Shown piece by piece: positions 35,563 through 44,461 of a DNA stretch of 64,000 nucleotides. Source of the DNA: Gamarada debralockiae (lineage: Eukaryota > Ascomycota > Leotiomycetes > Helotiales > Hyphodiscaceae). The DNA lies in contig NXFV01000342.1 in NCBI GenBank assembly GCA_002803225.1, positions 26,006 through 90,005 on the forward strand, read 5' to 3'. The notes below the pieces were generated by a model. That model did no database searches and had not been told where the DNA came from. It was given only the letters and a program-made list of their open reading frames with translations. Position 1 is the first letter of the stretch, and every line of letters starts with the position of its first letter. A program made the position numbers and the translations under genes.

Positions 35563-35668
35563 AGCCAGAGGCTCAAAGAGTGACTTTCTAGGAGGCGATT
35601 AGTGAAATGGTAGGAGATGATGATGTATCTTCGTGGAGTTTGCGAAGCTGGAAATTTGAGATGAGACT
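35563..35668 (+). repeat. Dispersed repeat, copy 2
   Basis: This is the second copy of the 28431-28531 sequence, truncated on its left by the AT-rich tail of the Tc1 relic. No coding remnant of a STAND-type gene is visible next to it. Confidence 0.7.
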
Positions 35669-36116
35669 GGTGCGCACGCCATAGCCTTCTTCTTTGGCCG
35701 CCCAATCGGTCTGCCTCATGATCTGCCCTCAAGCCACCGCTACAATTCGGTCTCGGATATTTTGGGAAATATGTGCTCTCGAGGCAAAGCTTTATTTTCC
35801 TTATGTTTGGTTTTATTGCAGGGTATGCGAGGTATCTTTGTTTGCGTGTGACAGTTGGCCAACGGCAGTGCGAATTATGGCATTGCATTGTTCGGTAAGC
35901 CTTTGAGCAAAGAAATCATCCAACCTTGGCACATTCTAAGGACCGCCAATTACCTTTAATAATTGGAGTCATTCAGTTTTAATTCTGCCACACTATCTGA
36001 ATTATCTCTGTTCCTCTGCTGTGCTTGGTAACTGTTAATAGCTACCTTGTAACTCTCGCTTGAGCCCCCGAAACTCCGAGTAAAAGAACAGAAAGCATCC
36101 TACGCCATATTCAAGG

Positions 36117-36410
36117 AGCATTAAGTATTGATAAGCTAAGTAAGGAAGAGATATCAAGTAACAAGGAGGAGGAAGTTAAGGAGATAGGTGTAGCTAAAGT
36201 TCTGAAGTATATTGAGAAGTTGAAGCTTTGGAAGTTGAAGCTTTGGAAGTTGAAGCTTTGGAAGTTGAAGCTTTGGAAGTTGAAGCTTTGGAAGTTACAA
36301 AGAGGAATAATCAAGGTCTGCAAGCACTTGATCGACTTAAGAGAGGTTGTACGATAAAAGAGCCTACAGCTCCTCCTCCGACGATTCATAGATTTTTCAA
36401 GCTTAAATAG
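36117..36410 (+). pseudogene. C-terminal remnant of a pogo-type transposase with expanded repeat
   Basis: Two frames together read KEEISSNKEEEVKE, GVAKVLKYIEKL, then a repeat region, then PPPTIHRFFKLK and a stop, followed about 80 bp later by a terminal inverted repeat. A PTI-x-RFFK end just before the repeat is usual for fungal pogo/Fot transposases. The two halves are in different frames. Confidence 0.5.
36218..36295 (+). repeat. 15-bp minisatellite, five units
   Basis: Five tandem units of AAGTTGAAGCTTTGG occur within the transposase remnant. As 15 bp is five codons, the array keeps any frame open; the frames give ALEVE or KLKLW repeats. Confidence 0.9.
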
Positions 36411-36419
36411 GCAATTCTC

Positions 36420-36494
36420 TTGATTAAGAATACCTTTGATTATAAGAATATAGTTTTGGAGTCCCGATGATATTCTTATATCGAGGTCCTACTG
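36420..36494. mobile_element. Right terminal inverted repeat of a pogo-like element
   Basis: Read in reverse from 36494 this begins CAGTAGGACCTCGATATAAG, matching the ends of the element at 22393-22833. It is followed by TA, the expected target site. A nested inverted AAGAATA pair lies inside. No left end is found upstream of 33376. Confidence 0.65.
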
Positions 36495-36673
36495 TACTAC
36501 TCTCTTTTATATGATCTTCCTATCTCAAACTACATAAGTGTACAAGTACCATCCTCCACGCTAGCCACATATCATGTTGCTCATTTTCAGTCCTTCATTT
36601 CGCTTGTCACCGTGTTTGTTAATTTCTACGTCGGAATCTCAACGCCACTTGCTGCTTTTGTGTATGTGGACCT

Positions 36674-37834
36674 CTAATAGGGAACCTCAATGACACCGTT
36701 AGCGACAGAGTTGCAGTTTGGGTTACCCATGTTTCCTCCGTTGCCAAACAATAACTTCTTCTTGCCCTGCACAGTAATGATCCTCAAGCTACGCGAGTAA
36801 GCCGACCACTGGCCCACATCGACCACCTTCCATCCACTTGGATCAGCACTATCACCATTGATGAAAACCGGTTCATGAGAGCCGCTGCTGGCAATGATTA
36901 CGCCTGAACCGTCTGTCTTTGCTGGGTTGGGTGTCCAGATGACATATGGGGAGCCGTGAGGTACGCTCTTATTGGTATCGTTCCCGACAAGCGCAATGCC
37001 TGTCGCCGAGTTGAAGTTGAGGGGATTGGCGGCGATCTTGTAATACACTGCACAGCTTGCTGAACCGCAGTACTCGTATGTCATGATGTATTGCTTCGTG
37101 GATTCGATGTACGCGACGGTGGTCATGCCGGGCCGATCGTTATATACAGAATAGGCGACGTCGTTTACTGAGGCAGACCAGGTGTGGAGATCATTGGTGG
37201 TAACGTGTACAAGTTTTTGGGAATGTGCTGAGTCGCGTTGATCAGAGAAGTAGCACACTAGTTGGCCATTGAACATCATGAGAAAGGGTTCCCAGATCGC
37301 TGCATGGCCACTGGTGATATCCTCGGGTCCATTTCCGTAGGCGATGTGACTAACAAAGTTCCAGGTTTGTGCATTGTTCTGACTGACGTAGAGGTCAATA
37401 TAGACTCCACCTTTCAGACTATATGGGGCGGAAACGCCTGCAGCAAGTAATGTGCCGGCGGCATATCCTCCGAACGCTTGAGGCAGAGTGTACAAGAACG
37501 GTTGGAAGCGCATACCCCAGCCGTTGACCTGGTCTTTGATGGCAGAGAAGTTGGACCAGGTTGCGCCGCCATCCACCGATTTGTAGATGGGATGGTTGAC
37601 TAAGGGAGGTTCTGCTGGGTAGTTCTCCCATGTCATGAGGAGGGATTCATCTGGTAGCTGGAGAGAGCGTGCGTAGAGAGTCTTCCACTGCACGGCGTTG
37701 GCAGCAGGGAAGAAGAAAATGTTATCGTTAAAGTCCGTGAATGCATGTGGAGTTGGGTTCGGCGTAACACAAGCCAATATCGAGAGAATGCATGGCAGCA
37801 GAAAAAGGCTGCTGATGAGCTGGGTGTAATGCAT
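36674..37834 (-). CDS. Secreted GH93 exo-arabinanase-like glycoside hydrolase
   Basis: A single exon encodes 386 residues, starting at an ATG with a clear signal peptide (about residues 1-22). The protein has the six-bladed sialidase-like signature of GH93: YARSLQLPDESLLMTWENY, IYKSVDGGATW, NGWGMRFQPFLY, WEPFLMMFNGQLVCYFSDQR, KLVHVTTNDLHTW, DRPGMTTVAY, SPYVIWTP and SAYSRSLRI. The length suits the family. Characterised GH93 members release arabinobiose from linear alpha-1,5-arabinan, so I infer pectin side-chain breakdown outside the cell. It shares a 1.5-kb promoter region with the divergent Zn2Cys6 regulator; a TATA-like element and paired CreA-type motifs lie upstream. Confidence 0.9.
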   Translation of the reverse strand: MHYTQLISSLFLLPCILSILACVTPNPTPHAFTDFNDNIFFFPAANAVQWKTLYARSLQLPDESLLMTWENYPAEPPLVNHPIYKSVDGGATWSNFSAIKDQVNGWGMRFQPFLYTLPQAFGGYAAGTLLAAGVSAPYSLKGGVYIDLYVSQNNAQTWNFVSHIAYGNGPEDITSGHAAIWEPFLMMFNGQLVCYFSDQRDSAHSQKLVHVTTNDLHTWSASVNDVAYSVYNDRPGMTTVAYIESTKQYIMTYEYCGSASCAVYYKIAANPLNFNSATGIALVGNDTNKSVPHGSPYVIWTPNPAKTDGSGVIIASSGSHEPVFINGDSADPSGWKVVDVGQWSAYSRSLRIITVQGKKKLLFGNGGNMGNPNCNSVANGVIEVPY

Positions 37835-37939
37835 AGTGTTGATAGGGTATGGATAGAGACGGCCGATTTGACTTGAGGAAATGGGACTGGAGGATGGGAC
37901 GATAATGGGAGGAGTTATCCTAAGAGGCAGATCGTTGGG

Positions 37940-37950
37940 CTTTAAATACT
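37940..37950 (-). promoter_or_regulatory. TATA-like element of the GH93 gene
   Basis: AGTATTTAAAG on the minus strand lies about 105 bp upstream of the GH93 start codon. Confidence 0.45.
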
Positions 37951-38130
37951 CATTTTGTCACCCATGCGTGATTGTATCTCGAACCTGAGAAGGCGACCTG
38001 CTCTGACAAAATCAACAATCAGCTCAGCCCACCAGATTTTCGGAGAATCTGTAAAAAGGCATCCACGTGGAACATGAGTGTCTTCAGAAAGTTCGTCGAA
38101 AATAGCCATTCCCTGCACTAATCTATCCTT

Positions 38131-38160
38131 CCCCACGGGGAATGGAACTTCCCTGTGGGG
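38131..38160. promoter_or_regulatory. Inverted pair of CreA-type (SYGGRG) motifs
   Basis: CCCCACGGGGAA and TTCCCTGTGGGG form an inverted repeat with one mismatch and a 6-bp spacer. GTGGGG on each strand fits the CreA/Mig1 consensus. It lies about 300 bp upstream of the GH93 start, where carbon-catabolite repression would be expected. Confidence 0.5.
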
Positions 38161-39285
38161 CATCGGAGAACCTCGCAATTTTTAAGGGGGTCATCAGACT
38201 GAAGACATTTGCCAGACATTGTCAGGTGCAGAGCTAACAATTCTCTTTCCAAAACGGGAAGAAGTTGCCGTGACTATTGGATCGCGTGGAATTTTGTTCA
38301 AAGTCTATTACAGCCCTTGGGGAGTGTCGGGAACTCTCTACTTCAAAAACCTGGAGAAACTAGAGGGTTGTCTGTTTCCCTGATTCAGATGCGTTGATCT
38401 TGTGGTTGATTGCCGTAATTGTGAAATGGTCGTGCCCCCTTGTAACAAACTACGAAAATTTGTATCGGCGACGACCCACAGAGGTCGTTGTGTAAGATTT
38501 CTGTCCGTATACAAAATGGCCCTACAGGCCGCGTCTAGAAAATCTGGAACAACCCGTTGCGGCCATTGTACGAGTTCCTCACTCGAGGAGGGGCGGTGGA
38601 GGTCTTGCGGAATGTCGGGAGCGAACGCGTCCAATCAGACTCTGTGACAGTGGCTTACCCCGCACTATACCTTCGTATTGTCAGGGCAAGCTAAGATGAG
38701 GCAAAATGCACGAATAGGAGATCACATGTACTCAAATTAGGGCGCGTCAGGTGTCTGTCTATGGATTGCTTTCGGGAGACGCTCACAAAAATCTAGGATG
38801 TAGGAACAAGATATATGTTAGGAAACCCTTCATACCAGAATCTGATATCTTAGCTAGAATAACAGCTTCGGTTAAGGACAGCTCTCCGCCAGATTATTTG
38901 ACTGACACCAAGCTTGTGGATGATGGCTTCACCCAAGGGAATCTGCTACAGAGGAAGCGTTGCAGATATTCACCGAGGGATTCGGTGTTGATACAGCGAG
39001 AAACGCGAGGGTGGACTCTGGGGCTTGTATTTTAGACTTCATTATGAGTTCAGAAATGCGATCTTAAACCTCTTAAAATGCAACGTGTTTAGAACCTAAT
39101 CTAATTAACTTAAGATTGTTAGCATTGGTGCGTATGTCGAGATTTAATGAACTTTGTATTTTAGTAACTTCTTCAAAATCTCATTGGTAGGACGGGCAGT
39201 TTAACCAGCATTACATTTTGCGGGGTAGTTAGTACACCTGCAGCTAAGTATTTGGTGATGGGGCCGATGCTCTCCACCGTACTCG

Positions 39286-39292
39286 TATATAT
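39286..39292 (+). promoter_or_regulatory. TATA box of the Zn2Cys6 gene
   Basis: TATATAT lies 50 bp upstream of the regulator's ATG. Confidence 0.35.
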
Positions 39293-39341
39293 GGCCCGAT
39301 AATCCGCACTTCGAATCTGCATCATTTCGCTAACGCTCGCC

Positions 39342-41087
39342 ATGCAGCAGGAACTATCCTTACCACTGAGTCAGATACGCTCTTCAACCAAGAGATCAGT
39401 CTCAATTAGCAGGGGAAGTGCGGCCTATCCGAGGAAAAGAGCGGTCACAGCATGTCAAGTTTGCCGTGCTCGACGTACCAAGTGTGATCAGAAAAAGCCT
39501 TCTTGTTCGTTTTGCGAGAGCATCGGAGCAGAGTGCAACTCAGATCCTGGGTCCCTATCCGCCTTTGATCCGGCAAGCATTGCGATCATCGAGCGACTAG
39601 ACAGCCTACAGCGAAAGCTCGATTCCATTTCCCAGGTCTCATTTTTAGGCAATGCTGTGCACCTCAACCACGGGAATGGCAGCGACCAAATTGCACATCA
39701 TAACAGACCGTTGGGAAACTTCTTACCGGAAAACTTGGATACGATTCTTAAATGGCCAGTTTTTCAGCACCTGAATCTGCCCGTCGTGCCAACTCCTAGC
39801 CATTGCAGCCCAGCCTCACTATGTTCCTCCACACAAGCATCGTCCATCAGCGACGAGCTCCATCCAGCAGCATGCAATCAGTGGCTAGATGACTTTTTCC
39901 GTCACGATCATTGCAAGAACCCGGTCTTGGATGAGCAGAGTACTCGACGATTAGTTCGCAAAGTCTGTCAGGAAGGCGTGGGCTGGGATGCAGAATCATG
40001 TCTGGTACTTCTTGTTTGCGCGAATGGTGCTCTGGCTTGCCCTTTGTCCAATCCTTCTGTCTCCACCGATGAAGCTACTTTATCGATTCCTAATGCCTTA
40101 TTCACGGCATCACTAAAGCGACTTGGTCCCACGTTAGGGTCTGCAGGTGTTGTACAGGCACAATGTCTGTTTCTCGCAGGTGTGTTTCTGATGTCCACCC
40201 TACGGCCCTTCGACGCATGGCGCATGTTTCTGCAATCACTCGCTATTTGTCAGAGTTTCACGTACTGTGATGAACCTGATCGCCTAGGTGACGGCAGATC
40301 CAGATCCTCCGCGGAAGCAGAGGGAAGCATTTATTGGTCTTCATGGAAGTCAGAGAGGGAGTTGAGGTGGGAATTAGGCTTCCCCGATTTCGGTGACATG
40401 GGTCTTGATACACCACGAACCTTTCCGAGCTGTTCTGAAAGTTATGAAGGCGACAATCTCCGAGCTTGGTACTTCTATCTATCTGAAATTTCACTTTGGC
40501 GACTGGAGACCGCAACAAAGAACGAAATGAGAAGACTGGTGGCCGAGAAACCGGCCCAGCTCTTTGAGACTCTAGCTGAGATAGCTGATGAAAACGTTCG
40601 GCAAGTCATAGCCTGGAAAAATTCATTACCATCCAGCCTGAGCATTGCGGAACATGACTTACCAACGGGAGATGACGGTGATATTCTTAGATTTGTTCTC
40701 AGAGGGCGCACCACATATTTCCATGAGTTGATTTCATGGCCGTTCATCTATGCGGTGATCAACAACAAGGAAGAGGCACCACGGATCAGACAGTGGGCGG
40801 CAAGAGGCTTTGCTTTCCATCTCGGGAGACTGAATATCAACCGGCCAGGATTTTACCATAGGCACCACGGTACTTGGTTAATGATGCGGTCTTCTGCTCG
40901 AAGTGCATGCATCTTGCTTGCGGGCGCCCAAGTTTCGTCCACGTCTGAATTATTACCACCAAACTGGCAGGAGGCTGTCGAAGCCACTATTTCGATGCTA
41001 CAGTTCTGGTGCAACGATTGCGAAGGACTTGCTATTACTGTCGATCTTTTAACCCGCCTTTTCTCGAATGTGTACGAGCAACAATGA
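39342..41087 (+). CDS. Zn2Cys6 transcription factor of the glycosidase cluster
   Basis: A single exon encodes 581 residues. The binuclear zinc cluster is near the N-terminus (residues about 36-63) with spacing Cys-2-Cys-6-Cys-6-Cys-2-Cys-6-Cys (CQVC, KCDQKKPSC, SFC, AEC) after a basic KRAV stretch. A short linker is followed by a heptad-like RLDSLQRKLDSI. The C-terminal two thirds is a helical fungal-specific-factor middle region (LFLAGVFLMSTLRPFDAW, SEISLWRLETATKNEMRRL). It is transcribed away from GH93 and towards GH3, so I infer it controls this cluster. It ends tail to tail with GH3 with about 290 bp between. Confidence 0.88.
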   Translation: MQQELSLPLSQIRSSTKRSVSISRGSAAYPRKRAVTACQVCRARRTKCDQKKPSCSFCESIGAECNSDPGSLSAFDPASIAIIERLDSLQRKLDSISQVSFLGNAVHLNHGNGSDQIAHHNRPLGNFLPENLDTILKWPVFQHLNLPVVPTPSHCSPASLCSSTQASSISDELHPAACNQWLDDFFRHDHCKNPVLDEQSTRRLVRKVCQEGVGWDAESCLVLLVCANGALACPLSNPSVSTDEATLSIPNALFTASLKRLGPTLGSAGVVQAQCLFLAGVFLMSTLRPFDAWRMFLQSLAICQSFTYCDEPDRLGDGRSRSSAEAEGSIYWSSWKSERELRWELGFPDFGDMGLDTPRTFPSCSESYEGDNLRAWYFYLSEISLWRLETATKNEMRRLVAEKPAQLFETLAEIADENVRQVIAWKNSLPSSLSIAEHDLPTGDDGDILRFVLRGRTTYFHELISWPFIYAVINNKEEAPRIRQWAARGFAFHLGRLNINRPGFYHRHHGTWLMMRSSARSACILLAGAQVSSTSELLPPNWQEAVEATISMLQFWCNDCEGLAITVDLLTRLFSNVYEQQ

Positions 41088-41378
41088 AGACGCTCTAGAA
41101 ATTTTTCTTTGTAAAGATGCTATACGTACATTCAATAAGTAACAGCAGTACTCGATATGCAGTTAGTGGGTTCTCACTAGTCTCCTACCGTTATTTGAGC
41201 TACTTACACCATGCTCCTTCTACGCCGACTCTATGACTCCTCAAACTTTTCACTATCATCATCACCATCTCATCATCATGTGATTGGTAATGCAGGTATA
41301 TTTATCTGTATGAGAAGACGACCGATGTTACAACCTTGTCATTCATGTATCATCCAGCGCCGCTCACCATTTCGCTCT

Positions 41379-43631
41379 TTAAAACGAGGTAATCCCTCGC
41401 ACTGCCTTTGAATCACCTGCAAAAGCTGCAACCTCGATTGTGACCTCCTTGTCTGGCAATACGAATTCACCAGCTACCCACCGCTGAAGAGGTCTTACTG
41501 ACACGTCCATGGTGACGTCCTTGAATTGTCCGACATCCAAGTCTACCGGAAGGAATCCCAAGAGCACTCGAGATGGGAAGTCGGGCATCTTTACAAGTCC
41601 ATAGGCTTGAATAACATGCCTTCCGTCACGCGATCCGTTATTTGCGACATTAACATGAATCTGTACTTTGTCCATAATGCCGCCATGGCCCAAAAGGCCG
41701 ATGCGAAGGTCGGTAACAGAGAAGGTGGTGTATGACAGGCCAAAACCTAGAGGAAATCTAGCTTCTTGGCCAAGCTTGTCGAGCAGGTTCTGGCCATGCC
41801 ATCGATCATATATGATCTCCGTGGCATCAATGTCAAAATATGGGAGATGGCTCTCGTCCTTGGGAATAGAGAAAGGCAACCTCCCACTAGCATCAATGTG
41901 GCCAAGCAAAACATCAGCCAAACCATGGCCACCTTCTGAGCCCGCATACCAACTCATAACCAATGCGGGGACGTGGTCTATCCATTCCTCCATGATAATG
42001 GCACCTGCTGCTATTATGGACACAACCGTATGTGGATTCGCAGCAGTGACAGCTGCGATCAATTCAGTATCTTGAGATCGCAACCTAAGCGATCTGCGGT
42101 CCCCACCAGCCCCAACTTCAAGTGCAGAGTCCAGCTTGTTATCGCTTGTATCGCCCTTTATAATGGCAAGTGTTGCTTTCTCTTCAGCTGTTTCTGCGGG
42201 AGGAAATAAGTCTAGCAGGCAAATATCAGACTGTAGCGAAGGAATAACGTATTCACCCTCGTCTGTCGCATCATATCCTACTACGCAAATAACGAGGTCG
42301 ACCTTCCCCGCAAGTTCTCTTGCACGTTCCACCGAATCTGTTTCCTCGAGGATAACATCAGCTTTGGGAAGTGCGGCCTTTAATCCTTCGATTGGCGTCA
42401 CCACATGAGGGGCAAAGACTTGAGAAGAACCTTTGTCACCGGTATTTGGAACATTTGCCAGTCGCCCGACCACGGCGATTCTCGATATGTTTCTTGAATC
42501 GAGTGGGAGCATAGGCTTAGTATCAACTTTGACTGGATCATTCTTCAATAGAACGATTGATCGACCTGCTACCTCCCGAGCCAATGTCCTGTGTTCCTCG
42601 CAGAACACGACAGAGGATTCTGTCTGACTTGGAACAGTGTTCACTGCAAACTCAAGTTGCTTCCGAAGTATTCTTGAACAGGCCAGGTCTACAACTGACC
42701 AGTCAAGCTCTCCGGATTTCAGCGCTTCCGCAAGGTACATGCCCCTTTGTTGTGTGAAAGGAGCCTCAATATCCAGACCATTTTTTAATGAAAGTGGAGC
42801 ATCTCGAAGACCAAAAATAAAGTCTGAAATGACGAACCCATCGAATTTATAGTCGTGTCGCAGAATGTCCGTGAGCAGAAGTCGACTTTGACCAGCCCAT
42901 TCGCCGTTGACTGCGTTGTAGGAGGACATCACAGATGCCACACCACCCTCGATGATGCGCCTAAAATGCGGGAGATAGACTTCATGTAGAACGTTCTCCT
43001 CAACTTTCACATCCACTCGAAAGCGAGCATTCTCCATCGAGTTCAGCGCAAAATGCTTAACACAAGCCATGATATGTTCCTGCACACCTTCTGTAAGAGC
43101 AAGACCGAACTCTCCCAAGAGTATAGGATCCTCGCTGTACGTTTCCTGAATTCGACCCCATGCAGGATGGCGCGGCAAATTGACACACACGCCCGCAAAA
43201 TAATTCGCACCTTGTGCTTTTGCTTCCAGGCCGATTGCATCGCCAATACGTCGTTCCAAATTGATGTCCCAAGTTGCACCGCGAGCCATGGACACCGGGA
43301 AGGCGGTTGACGCGCCCATAACAACTCCACGAGGCCCGTCTGTGAAGCGGATACCGGGGATTTCCAGGCGTGGGATTGCGCCCATAACAAAAGGTACCCG
43401 GTTGTAACGGTCGCAAAGGATTTCTCGTAAACCTTCGTAAAATGGCACATCGCCATCAAGGAGGCAGAGACGCTCGGTTTTACTCAATTCCGAGAGCAGT
43501 CTTTGCGTGGTTTGAGACAAGGGCTCTGCGTTCTTATGGGCTTGAACCGCATGTTGAAATGTGTACGTGGACGTCACCGTGTCCGTCAAATGAGTATCTC
43601 TGGGCAACGTAGAGATGGTAGTGGTCAACAT
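41379..43631 (-). CDS. GH3 family glycosidase (beta-glucosidase/xylosidase type), intracellular
   Basis: A single exon encodes 750 residues from the first ATG at 43631. The frame is open 10 codons further upstream but without ATG. The N-terminal TIM-barrel domain has FTDGPRGV, QETYSEDP, CVKHFALN and the nucleophile in GFVISDFIFG (D270), where SDW is more usual. The second domain has GRSIVLLKND and a hinge to the alpha/beta sandwich (AVVGRLAN, DLVICVVG). The C-terminus is a fibronectin-like domain (PLGFGLSYTTF, VANNGSRDG). There is no signal peptide and no PA14 insert. It is likely a cytosolic enzyme splitting imported oligosaccharides; the sugar specificity cannot be read. It is divergent from the MFS sugar porter. 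Confidence 0.9.
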   Translation of the reverse strand: MLTTTISTLPRDTHLTDTVTSTYTFQHAVQAHKNAEPLSQTTQRLLSELSKTERLCLLDGDVPFYEGLREILCDRYNRVPFVMGAIPRLEIPGIRFTDGPRGVVMGASTAFPVSMARGATWDINLERRIGDAIGLEAKAQGANYFAGVCVNLPRHPAWGRIQETYSEDPILLGEFGLALTEGVQEHIMACVKHFALNSMENARFRVDVKVEENVLHEVYLPHFRRIIEGGVASVMSSYNAVNGEWAGQSRLLLTDILRHDYKFDGFVISDFIFGLRDAPLSLKNGLDIEAPFTQQRGMYLAEALKSGELDWSVVDLACSRILRKQLEFAVNTVPSQTESSVVFCEEHRTLAREVAGRSIVLLKNDPVKVDTKPMLPLDSRNISRIAVVGRLANVPNTGDKGSSQVFAPHVVTPIEGLKAALPKADVILEETDSVERARELAGKVDLVICVVGYDATDEGEYVIPSLQSDICLLDLFPPAETAEEKATLAIIKGDTSDNKLDSALEVGAGGDRRSLRLRSQDTELIAAVTAANPHTVVSIIAAGAIIMEEWIDHVPALVMSWYAGSEGGHGLADVLLGHIDASGRLPFSIPKDESHLPYFDIDATEIIYDRWHGQNLLDKLGQEARFPLGFGLSYTTFSVTDLRIGLLGHGGIMDKVQIHVNVANNGSRDGRHVIQAYGLVKMPDFPSRVLLGFLPVDLDVGQFKDVTMDVSVRPLQRWVAGEFVLPDKEVTIEVAAFAGDSKAVRGITSF

Positions 43632-44287
43632 CTTGTTATCGTCTAAGTGATGGGTTTTCAAAGGTTTTGGGGAAACGGTTCATGGTGAAGAGAGATGGAG
43701 CAAGCTGGAAAGCAATCACTTTAATGCAGCCAGGACTAAATTAGGATCTAGATCACATTTCCATCTAGTCGCTCAATTGCTGGGAGCACATGAGGCGAAA
43801 AATCCACCTACAGCTGCCAAACACCGAAGTCATTTTTTGAGTATCGTGTCGTTAAAGTAATTTGACAAGAAGAACACTACTTACATTCCTCCCGACATTC
43901 CGCTTGACAGGCGATTGGCTGGGGAATATCGGCAGCAACAGACCGCTGGCTACGTGTGCACCCATTCCGGCACCATAATAGAGAATATGCTAGTCGCGAA
44001 GTATCGGCAGCACAATGTCTCACAAGAAAGACCAGATGGTGTTTCTCCCCATTACCAGAAATTAAGGGCAAGATTTCTAAAGTAGAACTTCTGTTACTCC
44101 TGCTAATATCGGCCTTGATTTGACAACAAGAAATGGTCCAAGCTTATTTCGAGAAAACCTCCCTAAGAATGCACCAAATGTTAAAGCTATGCGCACGAAT
44201 GAGAGACGGTATACAAATTATCCGTGTCTCAATTTTGTTCAAATAATCCTTGCCATCTAACATTTTATCAAGCTAAGGAACTCCAGC

Positions 44288-44311
44288 GGATGTGGGGACT
44301 GGGGACTCCGC
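44288..44311 (+). promoter_or_regulatory. CreA-type motif pair within a CGG...CCG pair
   Basis: GTGGGG (44292-44297) and CTGGGG (44299-44304) lie between a CGG (44287-44289) and a CCG (44308-44310), in the 830-bp divergent promoter of GH3 and the sugar porter. CGG triplets are the usual half-sites of Zn2Cys6 factors, but an 18-bp spacing is long. Confidence 0.4.
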
Positions 44312-44356
44312 TCGATGCTGTACTGAAGCATGCGGGCGTATTCTCTCCCAGAATGC

Positions 44357-44363
44357 TATATAA
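44357..44363 (+). promoter_or_regulatory. TATA box of the sugar porter
   Basis: TATATAA lies about 100 bp upstream of the porter's ATG, in an otherwise mixed sequence. Confidence 0.55.
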
Positions 44364-44461
44364 CTCGCAACATCCTCTCGACGTTGGCGATTTCTTACTC
44401 AATTTCCTCAACATACGAGTCGACAACTCTTCTTATCCCCAGTTATTTGCAAGTCACTCAC

